Virus record (IMG/VR): IMGVR_UViG_3300042010_000040
Coordinates: 1 to 64,000 of that record
Reading direction: 5' to 3' (one strand)
DNA length: 64,000 bases
Origin: a virus
The translations under genes were made by a program, and so were the position numbers. This document shows, piece after piece, positions 1 to 7,828 of the stretch. The notes under the pieces were generated by a model. That model made no database searches. It had not been told where the DNA came from and saw only the letters and a program-made list of their open reading frames with translations. Each line of letters starts with the position of its first letter. Within the stretch, counting starts at the first letter, position 1.

Positions 1-309
1 GCATGGAAGCTTATCTAGTACAGATAATAGCTCAGATGTCTTATGAATCTTTCCTGTGCGGAAGGTGTATTCTGAGCAAAGCGCTTTGAAGTGAGCATAG
101 AGCCATTGGTAATTGGCTGAGGTTGAGTGACACCACTTGATAGAGGGGTGCCCAGAATGCGTGGGTTTGTAACCAACTTGCACACCATCAAGGACAAAGT
201 GTGCTGTAGACAGAATCTGAGCACTTTCCACAATCATTTTTCGGCAGTGAACATTGCATTGATCTTGTGCTGCTTTGATTGGGCACTTGTTGGTTACAAA
301 GATATTCAC
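1..309 (-). CDS. conserved phage protein, C-terminus cut by window edge
   Basis: The first 103 codons of a gene that runs off the left edge. It starts at GTG (307-309), three bases after the helicase-like gene stops, with a GAGGA-type ribosome site inside the end of that gene. The protein has Cys/His spacing near the N-terminus (C..NVHCRKM), then a segment reading ESAQILSTAHFVLDG and a later YKPTHSGHPSIKW segment. From memory this pattern recurs in an uncharacterised family of phage proteins. No catalytic motif is certain, so no function is assigned. The non-ATG start makes the gene easy to miss. Confidence 0.7.
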   Translation of the reverse strand, partial: MNIFVTNKCPIKAAQDQCNVHCRKMIVESAQILSTAHFVLDGVQVGYKPTHSGHPSIKWCHSTSANYQWLYAHFKALCSEYTFRTGKIHKTSELLSVLDKLPC

Positions 310-312
310 AAT

Positions 313-1554
313 TTAATCCTCAGAGGTTAACCAGTTCTGAAACAAGCTTCTCATACGTTTAGACAAAATGCAAATCTTAATTGGTTTTCCATCACGAATT
401 TGTGAGCGCCAAACAAACTGAACCAACTCAGACAATGCAAACTGATTGTTGTCAACATCCACACCATAATCTTGTAGGAATGAAGAAACAGAAACATGAG
501 GAAAACGGTTATAAGCATGCACCAATACAGAACGGTCACGATAAGCATTTGTAGCTCTTGCTGTACAAGCTAGGAAGCAGCCTTGAGCAATACCATCCTC
601 GTTAATCTCTCCATCACCTGCACTGTATCCTCTAGGAGAAACTTTCCTTGCACCTGAACGTGTCTGATTGACAAGAGTTGAAGGAACGCACCAAACAAGA
701 TCAGTATTACGAGCTTTGTTAGCATCTCCAATTGCACGAATAGACTTACCAATTGCTGTCAAATCTTTCTGCGTAGCTTTAGAATACCAACTAGAAGACA
801 AACTTTCTCCTGCCCACTCTTTAACTTGTTTATCGCCTACAAATTCAATAAGTGGAATCAGGTTAGATTTACTTTGTTCATTTAGTGTTATCTCTGTAAA
901 GTCAACAACTTCAATTCCTTTAAGTTTAAGGAATGAAGACATGATACTACCTTTAAAAAGATAAGTAAGAACAATTACCCTTTCTGCTGAATGAATCAAA
1001 CCGATTGGTAGTTGAGTTACAAACATACTATCACTACGTTTAGCTTGATAAATCATTCCCAGCTTGCACATATTGGCAAGCTTAGTGTATTTAGCACCAT
1101 CTTTAATCTCATCATTAAGCCATACTAAACGACCATCTTCTTCAACTTCAATCTGTTTCAGATCTTTAAGGTAGTCAAAGTCAGATTTAGTATAACCAGC
1201 ATTCAGTGGTTCAATAAAACTTACTTCTTCATCAAGGATCAGCGTATATTTATTTTGTTTAATCCAGAACAGATGTGGTTGTTTAAGGCTTGAGTACAAA
1301 GAGTGAGTAATAGAAATATTAACACCTGACTGTAACAAATCTAAAAGGTGCTCGCCCTTAGTGTCGAACTCTTCTGTACTAGGTGCAATGAACTTAGATT
1401 GAACACAGAAATCTACAACTCTCCCCTCACTCTCACTTAAAAGTGGTGTTACATACAAAAATGGTGTTGAAGGGTTAGCCTCACACCATTGTAAAATGGA
1501 AGTAGTTTTACCACTACCCATTAGCTTATCTAAAACCTCAATTTTAAAAGCCAT
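313..1554 (-). CDS. SF2-like DEAD/DEAH helicase or origin-binding ATPase
   Basis: 413 aa. A P-loop is seen at residues 12-18 (MGSGKTT) and a Walker B/DExx box at 105-110 (LILDEE). Near the C-terminus, a segment ending QFVWRSQIR resembles helicase motif VI. The order matches a compact superfamily 2 helicase of the kind phage annotations call DEAD-box helicase or origin-of-replication-binding protein. It probably remodels DNA near the origin in the infected cell. It heads a minus-strand cluster with the partial gene at 1-309. The role at an origin is inference; the ATPase fold is well supported. Confidence 0.72.
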   Translation of the reverse strand: MAFKIEVLDKLMGSGKTTSILQWCEANPSTPFLYVTPLLSESEGRVVDFCVQSKFIAPSTEEFDTKGEHLLDLLQSGVNISITHSLYSSLKQPHLFWIKQNKYTLILDEEVSFIEPLNAGYTKSDFDYLKDLKQIEVEEDGRLVWLNDEIKDGAKYTKLANMCKLGMIYQAKRSDSMFVTQLPIGLIHSAERVIVLTYLFKGSIMSSFLKLKGIEVVDFTEITLNEQSKSNLIPLIEFVGDKQVKEWAGESLSSSWYSKATQKDLTAIGKSIRAIGDANKARNTDLVWCVPSTLVNQTRSGARKVSPRGYSAGDGEINEDGIAQGCFLACTARATNAYRDRSVLVHAYNRFPHVSVSSFLQDYGVDVDNNQFALSELVQFVWRSQIRDGKPIKICILSKRMRSLFQNWLTSED

Positions 1555-1605
1555 TTTTCTTTTATCTCTCTTCTCTAGTATCTAGTTCTTTTAAGGGCTG
1601 ATTTC

Positions 1606-1650
1606 TCAAACCCTTGTATTACGTGGCCTATAGGGCAGTTGTAGGGTCAT
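1606..1650 (-). CDS. possible 14-aa leader peptide
   Basis: A 15-codon frame (MTLQLPYRPRNTRV, stop) in the spacer upstream of the helicase-like gene. It has a strong AAGGAG ribosome site 9 bases upstream of its ATG. That site lies in the loop of a 5-bp hairpin (1655-1669). The position before a larger gene would fit a leader peptide controlling it. Nothing but the ribosome site and position supports translation. Confidence 0.3.
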   Translation of the reverse strand: MTLQLPYRPRNTRV

Positions 1651-1654
1651 TTCT

Positions 1655-1669
1655 CGACACTCCTTGTCG
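1655..1669 (-). promoter_or_regulatory. small hairpin carrying a Shine-Dalgarno in its loop
   Basis: CGACA and TGTCG arms (1655-1659, 1665-1669) enclose AGGAG, read on the minus strand. This presents the ribosome site of the 14-aa frame. The rest of the 131-base spacer 1555-1685 shows a TTGACA-like hexamer at 1677-1682 (minus) without a convincing -10 partner. Confidence 0.35.
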
Positions 1670-1685
1670 TGGCATTTGTCAAGAT

Positions 1686-1889
1686 TTAATCCTCTCTCCA
1701 TTGTACAACAATCTCATCAGTCTTGTAATCATGAAACTCAAAGTATGTCAACCCATCTTTAGGCTTAGGATTTAGCACACTGTCATTACAAGGAAATCCT
1801 TTCTCTTTCAGGAGAGACATGATTGAGTAGTTAGGTGGTTGTTTTAGGATATCATTCATTCCTATACGGATTTCTTTAGTCTTTCTCAT
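1686..1889 (-). CDS. small hypothetical protein
   Basis: 67 aa, no recognised family. It overlaps the end of the upstream gene by 14 bases, as expected for translationally coupled phage genes. An in-frame ATG 10 codons in (at 1859) is an alternative start. Basic N-terminus, acidic C-terminus (QWRED), no membrane segment. Confidence 0.6.
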   Translation of the reverse strand: MRKTKEIRIGMNDILKQPPNYSIMSLLKEKGFPCNDSVLNPKPKDGLTYFEFHDYKTDEIVVQWRED

Positions 1890-2088
1890 AAAACACCCAA
1901 CCTCTGTTCAGCATCACATCAGTAGACAATCCGTAAGTTCGATAACCACCTTGACGTTTCCATACTGACCAACCCCACACAACCGGCTTACCTGTCTGGT
2001 TACTTACTAAACATTTCATTTCACCATGTTCTGGATGAACAGCTTTAAGTTCTTTATTCCAAAAGACAGAAACATTAGGATCAATCAT
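1876..2088 (-). CDS. small hypothetical protein
   Basis: 70 aa. The frame could open upstream at 2112, but an AGGAG site lies right before the ATG at 2086-2088 (MIDPNVSV), so that start is chosen. Trp- and Gly-rich middle (VVWGWSVWKRQGG), no transmembrane segment. Its 3' end overlaps the next gene. Function unknown. Confidence 0.65.
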   Translation of the reverse strand: MIDPNVSVFWNKELKAVHPEHGEMKCLVSNQTGKPVVWGWSVWKRQGGYRTYGLSTDVMLNRGWVFYEKD

Positions 2089-2209
2089 TGTATTTCTCCT
2101 TAATTTGTACAACCAATTTATTGATAAATCATCTCACATTCACCCCTCAAATAGCAAGGAAACGAAGATGGTATTATTTCAAGTGGTTAGGGATTAACTT
2201 GAGAACAAT

Positions 2210-2341
2210 TCATGACGCCTCTTCTTCAAGAGCTTCTAGTACGAACTGCTCAACCTGTTTCCAAGCTTCATAGAAATAGACATCTTCTTGATCGACCACC
2301 TCTTTCATGTAAGCTAACATGTGCTTCTGTAATTCGTTCAT
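2210..2341 (-). CDS. small acidic hypothetical protein
   Basis: 43 aa, rich in Glu and predicted helical (MNELQKHMLAYMKEVV...). A GAGGA ribosome site precedes the ATG, and the gap to the upstream stop is 2 bases, so it belongs to the minus-strand cluster. Below the usual size cut-off. Function unknown. The 121 bases downstream (2089-2209) hold nothing I can identify. Confidence 0.6.
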   Translation of the reverse strand: MNELQKHMLAYMKEVVDQEDVYFYEAWKQVEQFVLEALEEEAS

Positions 2342-2343
2342 GA

Positions 2344-2628
2344 TTAATCCTCAATCCCATCATCAAAATGTCTACGAATCAAATACTGTCGCCACTCTTC
2401 ACTTACTTCATAATCTTTCTTTGTGTGGTTGTCAAAGAAATACATAACCCAACCACTGCTACCAATGATACCACCTTCTCGGATAGGTTTACCCCAAGAT
2501 TCCTCTACATTCAGCACTTCACCTTGAACATATGTAGATGCAAGATAGCGTGATTTACTGAGCACAACAGAGGAGTATTTCTTTCCTGAGTGTAAATGTG
2601 TAACGTACCAAGCTTTAAGGTCAGTCAT
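2344..2628 (-). CDS. hypothetical protein
   Basis: 94 aa, soluble, with aromatic-rich stretches (GWVMYFFDNHTKKDYEV). It overlaps the stop of the upstream gene by one base and is followed after 2 bases by the next gene, so it is cotranscribed. No recognised domain. Confidence 0.65.
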   Translation of the reverse strand: MTDLKAWYVTHLHSGKKYSSVVLSKSRYLASTYVQGEVLNVEESWGKPIREGGIIGSSGWVMYFFDNHTKKDYEVSEEWRQYLIRRHFDDGIED

Positions 2629-2816
2629 TATAAACTTCCCCGTTTAGCTTTCATAAAATCAGAATAGTGGATTAGTGAACCATTGAAGAACATAGATTGA
2701 CCTTCAAATGTCCATTTCTTATTATTGTAGAAAAGGCACTCATACACATTTGCTCGATAAACAACCCACTCTTCAGTGGACAATTCATGGCCTGCACCTG
2801 TCATTTTATTTTTCAT
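2628..2816 (-). CDS. small hypothetical protein
   Basis: 62 aa. In-frame ATGs exist at 2834 and 2825, but a GAGGA site sits 8 bases before the ATG at 2814-2816 (MKNKMTGAGHEL), so that start is preferred. It overlaps the upstream gene by 11 bases. No family recognised. Confidence 0.6.
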   Translation of the reverse strand: MKNKMTGAGHELSTEEWVVYRANVYECLFYNNKKWTFEGQSMFFNGSLIHYSDFMKAKRGSL

Positions 2817-3120
2817 ATTGCTCATCCTCTGCATCGTTCATGGCTTTAAGAGCAAAAATCAACTCCTCTTTTGTGGCCTTTATTCCCGGATTCCCTCCAC
2901 ACGCCTCCCAAGCTTCTTGGATCAGGTCATAGAGAGGATCAACCCATGCTACATCAAACCTAGGACACACATCAGACAACTTCCTGACATACGTATCATA
3001 GTCCATAAAATTCCCTACAACAAAGAATATTCCTTGACTGTTCATAACAATCATTTCTCCCTCTTTTAGCTTAATCTTCTGTCCCGTAGATGTGTCGATT
3101 ATTTTGAATTTCTTTTTCAT
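2806..3120 (-). CDS. hypothetical protein
   Basis: 104 aa with a Lys-rich N-terminus (MKKKFKII) and acidic C-terminus. The start overlaps the upstream stop as ATGA. Two short hydrophobic beta-like stretches (MIVMNSQGIFFVVGNF) but no membrane anchor. Function unknown. Confidence 0.65.
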   Translation of the reverse strand: MKKKFKIIDTSTGQKIKLKEGEMIVMNSQGIFFVVGNFMDYDTYVRKLSDVCPRFDVAWVDPLYDLIQEAWEACGGNPGIKATKEELIFALKAMNDAEDEQYEK

Positions 3121-3269
3121 TCTACTTCCCTCTTTGCATCTGATCGATTATAATCCACAAGATCCTCAATCATCTCCACCAGCTTATCATAGTCACGATC
3201 TGGAGAATACCCACCATAAAGGGATTGCAGATTTTCTTTAATTTCTTCAAACAGATCTTCATTACTCAT
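3117..3269 (-). CDS. small hypothetical protein, first gene of the leftward unit
   Basis: 50 aa (MSNEDLFEEIKENLQ...), acidic and mostly helical. A very strong GAGGAGG site lies 5 bases before the ATG. It follows the minus-strand promoter at 3298-3326 by about 30 bases, so it is probably the first gene of the leftward cluster. Function unknown. Confidence 0.65.
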   Translation of the reverse strand: MSNEDLFEEIKENLQSLYGGYSPDRDYDKLVEMIEDLVDYNRSDAKREVE

Positions 3270-3297
3270 AAAAACCTCCTCATTGGTTGATGTGTCT

Positions 3298-3326
3298 AGG
3301 ATAACGTCATCAGCTCATTCTGTCAA
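3298..3326 (-). promoter_or_regulatory. sigma70-like promoter of the leftward early cluster
   Basis: On the minus strand: TTGACA (3321-3326), 17-bp spacer, TATCCT (3298-3303). The -35 is perfect and the -10 matches 4 of 6. It points at the small genes ending at 3117 and lies back to back with a plus-strand promoter. Confidence 0.7.
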
Positions 3327-3355
3327 CACCCTTTCGAAAAATCTTCTGACAGAGT

Positions 3356-3369
3356 GTAGATAAATCTAC
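3356..3369. promoter_or_regulatory. 14-bp palindrome between divergent promoters
   Basis: GTAGAT and ATCTAC arms separated by two bases. The AT-rich segment around it (3356-3412) also repeats an ATAAAT[C/T]TACCAAA-like motif. The position suggests an operator or replication-related site; there is no direct evidence of binding. Confidence 0.35.
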
Positions 3370-3474
3370 CAAACAAATTTGCTAGACAAACCTACTGAAT
3401 AAATTTACCAAATGGATGTGCCCAAGGGGTTTCCCTGAAGAAGGTGTGCCTTGAATAATATTTTAAATCAACCC

Positions 3475-3503
3475 TTGACAGGTGTGGAGGTGAGGGGTAG
3501 CAT
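3475..3503 (+). promoter_or_regulatory. sigma70-like promoter of the rightward unit
   Basis: TTGACA (3475-3480), 17-bp spacer, TAGCAT (3498-3503). It lies about 35 bases before the first plus-strand gene and is the likely start of rightward transcription into the replication region. Confidence 0.65.
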
Positions 3504-3540
3504 TGGTGTATCTGAAGTGAACACATAGGAGCAACAAATT

Positions 3541-3771
3541 ATGTATTTTCAAATCACCTACAAAGCTGGTAATGGCGAGCTGCTGAACGATTACTTAATG
3601 GAAGAATCAGACATCAAGAAAGCTCGTTGGTTCGCTGAACACAAGGTAGATGGTAGCTACGGAGAGACAGACTTGAAGCTTCATGGCATCAAGCGTATCT
3701 CTAAAGCACAAGCAATAAAAATGTTTGACAGCAACTGTGTGGCATGGTGCAATGAGCCGTATTGGGATTGA
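3541..3771 (+). CDS. hypothetical protein, first gene of the rightward unit
   Basis: 76 aa, soluble, with charged helices (MEESDIKKARWFAEHKVDG). AGGAG 9 bases before the ATG. Function unknown. The 141-base gap after it has a TTGACC hexamer at 3781 with only a weak -10 candidate. Confidence 0.65.
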   Translation: MYFQITYKAGNGELLNDYLMEESDIKKARWFAEHKVDGSYGETDLKLHGIKRISKAQAIKMFDSNCVAWCNEPYWD

Positions 3772-3912
3772 GAGAACCTCTTGACCCCTCACAAACAATG
3801 TGACAAGATGCTGTGAATGCTTAGAGATTTAAGCAAATAAATTTGAATAATTATTAATGTAATGCTATGCAGCGAAAGCTATTCGAAGAATGGCGGCTGT
3901 GGGAGAAATGGG

Positions 3913-4191
3913 ATGAGTGAAGTACATTGCACAGGTCACGTAGACTATGACCCAAAGAAGATTGTTAAGGTTCAGATTACAGAAAAGGTCACTTACTTGT
4001 CTGAAGTGGAAATGACCGAATCTGAGTACAAAGATTGGTGTGATCGTATTGACAACGCGAGAGGCTGGGAAAAGGAATCTGTGGGTGAAGAGTTGATGGA
4101 CCTGTGTCGGTTGAGTCGTATCATGGATGGAGACTATCATGATACACAGGTCGAAGACTTTATTTGTCCAGAATTTGAGGAGAATAAATAA
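3913..4191 (+). CDS. hypothetical protein
   Basis: 92 aa. The frame is open from 3862, but GGAG precedes the ATG at 3913 (MSEVHCTGHVDYD), so the shorter form is preferred. Acidic, with His/Cys near the start. Its stop overlaps the next ATG as TAATG. No family recognised. Confidence 0.6.
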   Translation: MSEVHCTGHVDYDPKKIVKVQITEKVTYLSEVEMTESEYKDWCDRIDNARGWEKESVGEELMDLCRLSRIMDGDYHDTQVEDFICPEFEENK

Positions 4192-4490
4192 TGATTGATG
4201 AACATATGCAGCAACTAAGTGAGATGGAAAATAAATTGAATGGCTGGGAGGGTCAGGTGATGAGTGATATTATTGGTTATGAAGTGGTAATGTTTCAGGG
4301 TGAAGAAGATGGCGTTAGTATCTTCGGAAGCTCTGATGTAAAAGAGTGTAAGACTTTTGCAAAGAAAGGACGGAAGCAATTTAAGACTTTTGTTGAGAAT
4401 GGTTTTCCTGTAGAGTCGTTGCCTGAGTTTGCTATCATAGCGTATCATACGGACCAGATTACTAGTTTTGTAGAGGATGAACAGGAATGA
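4191..4490 (+). CDS. hypothetical protein
   Basis: 99 aa, acidic. An N-terminal helix (MQQLSEMENKLNGWEGQ) is followed by a mixed alpha/beta-like part. Coupled to both neighbours by start/stop overlaps. Function unknown. Confidence 0.65.
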   Translation: MIDEHMQQLSEMENKLNGWEGQVMSDIIGYEVVMFQGEEDGVSIFGSSDVKECKTFAKKGRKQFKTFVENGFPVESLPEFAIIAYHTDQITSFVEDEQE

Positions 4491-5467
4491 ACACACCACA
4501 AGCAACAACACCAGTATTGAAAGTAATTTCTATCGATGATCTTGGTGTCAATATTGTAGAACTCCCATATGGTAACTTCCTTGTGGATGGTGAGGTTGTT
4601 AGCAATACTGGCTACAACTCCTATAACAGTAAACACCAGATTGCAGCTAAAGATGTTGAAAATGTCCGTTCTATCAGTACACGGAATATTCTTGTTGAAT
4701 ATGTCCCTGCTGTAGATGATGGCTCAAATGATCACATGTCTATTGAAGCCTACAACCGCATCAAGTCTGAGCTTAAGATTAATTGTACAGAAGATGAAGA
4801 CGGAGATATTGACTGGAATGATTTGGACTCTGAGTTTGCATATCGTAAGTTCGTATCATTCTGGAAGCCTATATATAAAGAAGATATTACATATTCAGAA
4901 CCTCAGTTGATTGATCGTAGCCACATTCGTCAAGATTCAGGTAACCCTTACATTGTTGCAGGCTTCCTCACTGGACGTTCCGACGTTCCTTTGTATAGCT
5001 ATTCTCGTTCAAATGCCGTAGCATCACTGTTGGCTAAGAAGTTTGAAAGTCTTGGTATGGAATTTAAAGAGGGACTTAGCTATTCACAAACAGAAGGTAA
5101 GAAAGTTTGGAGTAATTCCACTCACTCTGGCTTGGAATACGTGACAGCGTTTGGTAAATATATTATCGGTAAAAACATTGTAGCCAAGACACGAGGTGAG
5201 TTTAAAGGCTCATTTGAACATCTTGAAAAGATTTACAAAGAAGACAAAGAGTTTATTGAAAACCTGATTCAACTGGGGTACAATTTACATTTTCGTAACG
5301 AAGGTGCTTCAACTGTGCTACTAGGCGAAGTACATAATGGGATTAAAACTTGTATCGCCTATGTAAACACAATGGATGTTAAAGTGAAGTCTGAGACTAG
5401 TAAACGTTCGGCACTTGCACAACTCAATAAACTTCTTGAAAGTGTTAATCAGGAGATTTTGAAATGA
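4487..5467 (+). CDS. phage protein of unknown function
   Basis: 326 aa, soluble, no signal or membrane segment. An Asp/Glu-rich stretch (TEDEDGDIDWNDLDSEF) lies at about residues 100-117. A C-terminal basic helix ends RSALAQLNKLLESVNQEILK. No catalytic motif recognised. Its place ahead of the primase suggests an early or replication-associated protein. Confidence 0.65.
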   Translation: MNTPQATTPVLKVISIDDLGVNIVELPYGNFLVDGEVVSNTGYNSYNSKHQIAAKDVENVRSISTRNILVEYVPAVDDGSNDHMSIEAYNRIKSELKINCTEDEDGDIDWNDLDSEFAYRKFVSFWKPIYKEDITYSEPQLIDRSHIRQDSGNPYIVAGFLTGRSDVPLYSYSRSNAVASLLAKKFESLGMEFKEGLSYSQTEGKKVWSNSTHSGLEYVTAFGKYIIGKNIVAKTRGEFKGSFEHLEKIYKEDKEFIENLIQLGYNLHFRNEGASTVLLGEVHNGIKTCIAYVNTMDVKVKSETSKRSALAQLNKLLESVNQEILK

Positions 5468-5670
5468 GTGTTCTTAAAGACGGGCTAAAAGAAACCAAAG
5501 TTATTTATGAACTTGTTCCAGATCAGATTAAAGTGCTGATTGCAAATGATTTGGATGTACCTGTCGAGAAAGTCAGTGTACACTACGTTATCCAAGAAGT
5601 TGGGGGCGACCCTTTGGACCGTTACCGTGGAACCGACACTGTGACTAAAATTATGGTGACTGTGAAATGA
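5464..5670 (+). CDS. small hypothetical protein
   Basis: 68 aa with an alternating beta-like pattern (KVIYELVPDQIKVLIANDL). It overlaps the preceding gene as ATGA and the following start by 4 bases. Function unknown. Confidence 0.6.
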   Translation: MSVLKDGLKETKVIYELVPDQIKVLIANDLDVPVEKVSVHYVIQEVGGDPLDRYRGTDTVTKIMVTVK

Positions 5671-5828
5671 TTCCAATCTATGACATCTACTATGAGCGGA
5701 AAAATGGAGATGTTGTGTTTTGTGGGAGCTTAGAATCTCTTCTTGAAGCTATCGAAGAGATTAATATACTTGGAGCTGAATTCCCTGAACATCACTATTG
5801 GTATGAAGTCACTTATGCAGAGCCATAA
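5667..5828 (+). CDS. small hypothetical protein
   Basis: 53 aa (MIPIYDIYYERKNGD...). It starts within the upstream stop (ATGA) and is probably the last gene of the first rightward transcript. A short AATAAC/GTTATT dyad follows its stop. Function unknown. Confidence 0.55.
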   Translation: MIPIYDIYYERKNGDVVFCGSLESLLEAIEEINILGAEFPEHHYWYEVTYAEP

Positions 5829-5834
5829 TAACCA

Positions 5835-5864
5835 TTGTTATTCTTGAAGCAATTTGATTAATAT
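5835..5864 (+). promoter_or_regulatory. candidate promoter for the primase/polymerase genes
   Basis: TTGTTA (5835-5840), 18-bp spacer, TAATAT (5859-5864), in the 128-base gap before primase-helicase. The same -10 hexamer is used by candidates at 53278 and 61518. Moderate match only. Confidence 0.45.
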
Positions 5865-5956
5865 TCTTTGCAGGGTGTTGGAGGGGAGAAGAGCGTGAGT
5901 ACGCGAAACAAGTTCGCTTTCATTCAGTCGCCATTGGGCTTTAGGAGCATAGAGAT

Positions 5957-7819
5957 TTGAGTAACATTCGAAAAGTGATTGAACACTACACGGATTTTTC
6001 TGGAGAGAAACTCTGTTGTCCAATTCACGGAGAAAACACACCATCACTTCAGATTTATGAAGATACTAATTCATGGTATTGTTGGGGAGCGTGTGGTGAA
6101 GGTGGTGATGAAATCGCATTTGTTAAAAGTATTGATGGTGTAGACTTCCCTGAAGCTGTAAAGAAAGTCTGTGAAATTCTAAATATTACCAAAGAGGAGC
6201 TTATGGAAAGTAAAGATAAAGAAAAGGTGGTCACTAAAGTATCTTCAGAAAATGCTGAAGCTATGGATATTGAAGAAGTAAAAGAACTTATTCGTTCCAC
6301 TGGGTATGTCAGTCATGGCTACCGTGGAATTCGTGATGAGATTAACAAATTCTTTGGTCATTTGACTAAGCTTGATGAAGCCGGCAACGTACTTGCTCGA
6401 TACTACCCGGAAACTAATAACTTTGGTAAATTGACAGGTTATAAATGCCGCAATCACCCCAAGGACTTTAGTCACGGTAAGGTGGGAGCTACAGGCAATA
6501 AGAGTCAACTGAGCGGTCAAGTTAAGTTTAAATCACCTTCCAAGTATGTACTCTACGTGGGCGGTGAAGAAGATAAAGCTGCTGCATACCAGATGCTTAA
6601 GGAGAATCGAAAGGATCAGGAGTTCGATTCTATTCCTGTGGTAAGTCCAACGTCCGGTGAAGGGAGCGCAGCAAAACAAGCTGCTATGCAATATGACTGG
6701 TTCGACCAATACGACATTATTGTGATTGGGATGGATCAAGATGAGGCTGGTATTAAGGCAGCTAAAGAAATTGCAAACGTACTGCCGAAAGAAAAGATTC
6801 GAATTGCTACATGGTCGGGCAAAGATCCAAATGCTATGTTGATTGATGGCAAAGAGAAACAGTTTGTTCGTGATTTCTACAACGCTAAAGAATTCATTAG
6901 CAGCGGTATTTCCTCTTCTGGTGATGCTGAAGCTGGTTTGGCTGAGTTCCTGACAGCACCAAAGATTGGTCTGCCTCCTCAACTGAGTAAGCTTGAAGCT
7001 GCAATGCGTGGTGGTATTAAATCTACTGGTTCTGTTGTGAATATCATTGGTGACACGAGTATTGGTAAGAGCTTTTTGTCTGACACTCTGATTTACCATT
7101 GGTTGTTCAATAGTCCTCGTGTTCCAACTATTGTAAGTCTTGAACGTACAAAAGAAGAGTTGACAATTGATTTGCTGTCAATGCACCTTAAGAAAAACCT
7201 GATGTGGTTTACAGATGGTCATGATGCTGTTGATTATCTGAACCAGCCTGAAGTACAAGTATTGAAGAATAATCTTCTGTACAATGAAGCTGGTGAACCT
7301 CGATTCTTTATTATTGACGAGCGAGAAGGTGAAATTGAGCTTCTTAAGCGTCAAATGGAGAAAAGTGGTAAAGTAAATGATTCTCGCCTTATGGTGATTG
7401 ATCCACTCACTGACTTCCTCCGCTCTCTTGGTACAGAGGTTCAGGAAAACTTTATGATGTGGCAAAAGCTGCAAAAGAAGAATGGGTTTGTATTCATTAA
7501 TATTCTTCACACACGTAAGCCACCAACTGATAAAGATGGTAATGTACGTAAAGTTACGGAATATGATGCGTTAGGGTCCGGGACATTTATCCAGTCAGCA
7601 GACGTGAACATTGTGATCAATCGTGATAAGATGGCTTCAGATCCGATTGAGAAGAATACGACCTATGTTGACATGCCTAAGTGTCGTGGGGGTATCACTG
7701 GTGAGATTTGTGCGCTATACTATGACGCTGAAACTCGTCAGCAATATGATCGTGATGAATATTTTCAAACGCCAATACAGTCACCTCCCGAATACCTTTC
7801 GGAAGAGATTAGCTTTTAA
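5957..7819 (+). CDS. bifunctional DNA primase-helicase, T7 gp4-like
   Basis: 620 aa. It unwinds the fork and makes RNA primers. Domains in order: an N-terminal zinc ribbon with C21-x2-H24 and C42-x3-C46; a TOPRIM domain (VVSPTSGEGS, then IIVIGMDQDEAGIKAA at about 255-270); a RecA-like helicase with Walker A GDTSIGKS at about 367-374; a Walker B LMVIDPLTDFL; and a later FINILHTRKP motif. Length is close to T7 gp4 (566). The start is TTG at 5957 with TAGGAG upstream; no ATG fits the zinc domain. It lies directly upstream of DNA polymerase, so the two likely form the replisome core. Confidence 0.93.
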   Translation: MSNIRKVIEHYTDFSGEKLCCPIHGENTPSLQIYEDTNSWYCWGACGEGGDEIAFVKSIDGVDFPEAVKKVCEILNITKEELMESKDKEKVVTKVSSENAEAMDIEEVKELIRSTGYVSHGYRGIRDEINKFFGHLTKLDEAGNVLARYYPETNNFGKLTGYKCRNHPKDFSHGKVGATGNKSQLSGQVKFKSPSKYVLYVGGEEDKAAAYQMLKENRKDQEFDSIPVVSPTSGEGSAAKQAAMQYDWFDQYDIIVIGMDQDEAGIKAAKEIANVLPKEKIRIATWSGKDPNAMLIDGKEKQFVRDFYNAKEFISSGISSSGDAEAGLAEFLTAPKIGLPPQLSKLEAAMRGGIKSTGSVVNIIGDTSIGKSFLSDTLIYHWLFNSPRVPTIVSLERTKEELTIDLLSMHLKKNLMWFTDGHDAVDYLNQPEVQVLKNNLLYNEAGEPRFFIIDEREGEIELLKRQMEKSGKVNDSRLMVIDPLTDFLRSLGTEVQENFMMWQKLQKKNGFVFINILHTRKPPTDKDGNVRKVTEYDALGSGTFIQSADVNIVINRDKMASDPIEKNTTYVDMPKCRGGITGEICALYYDAETRQQYDRDEYFQTPIQSPPEYLSEEISF

Positions 7820-7828
7820 GGAGAAATT

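Noticed and set aside
15-233. 72-codon minus-strand frame at the left edge
   Set aside because: It lies in another frame of the partial conserved gene 1-309, whose protein looks far more natural.
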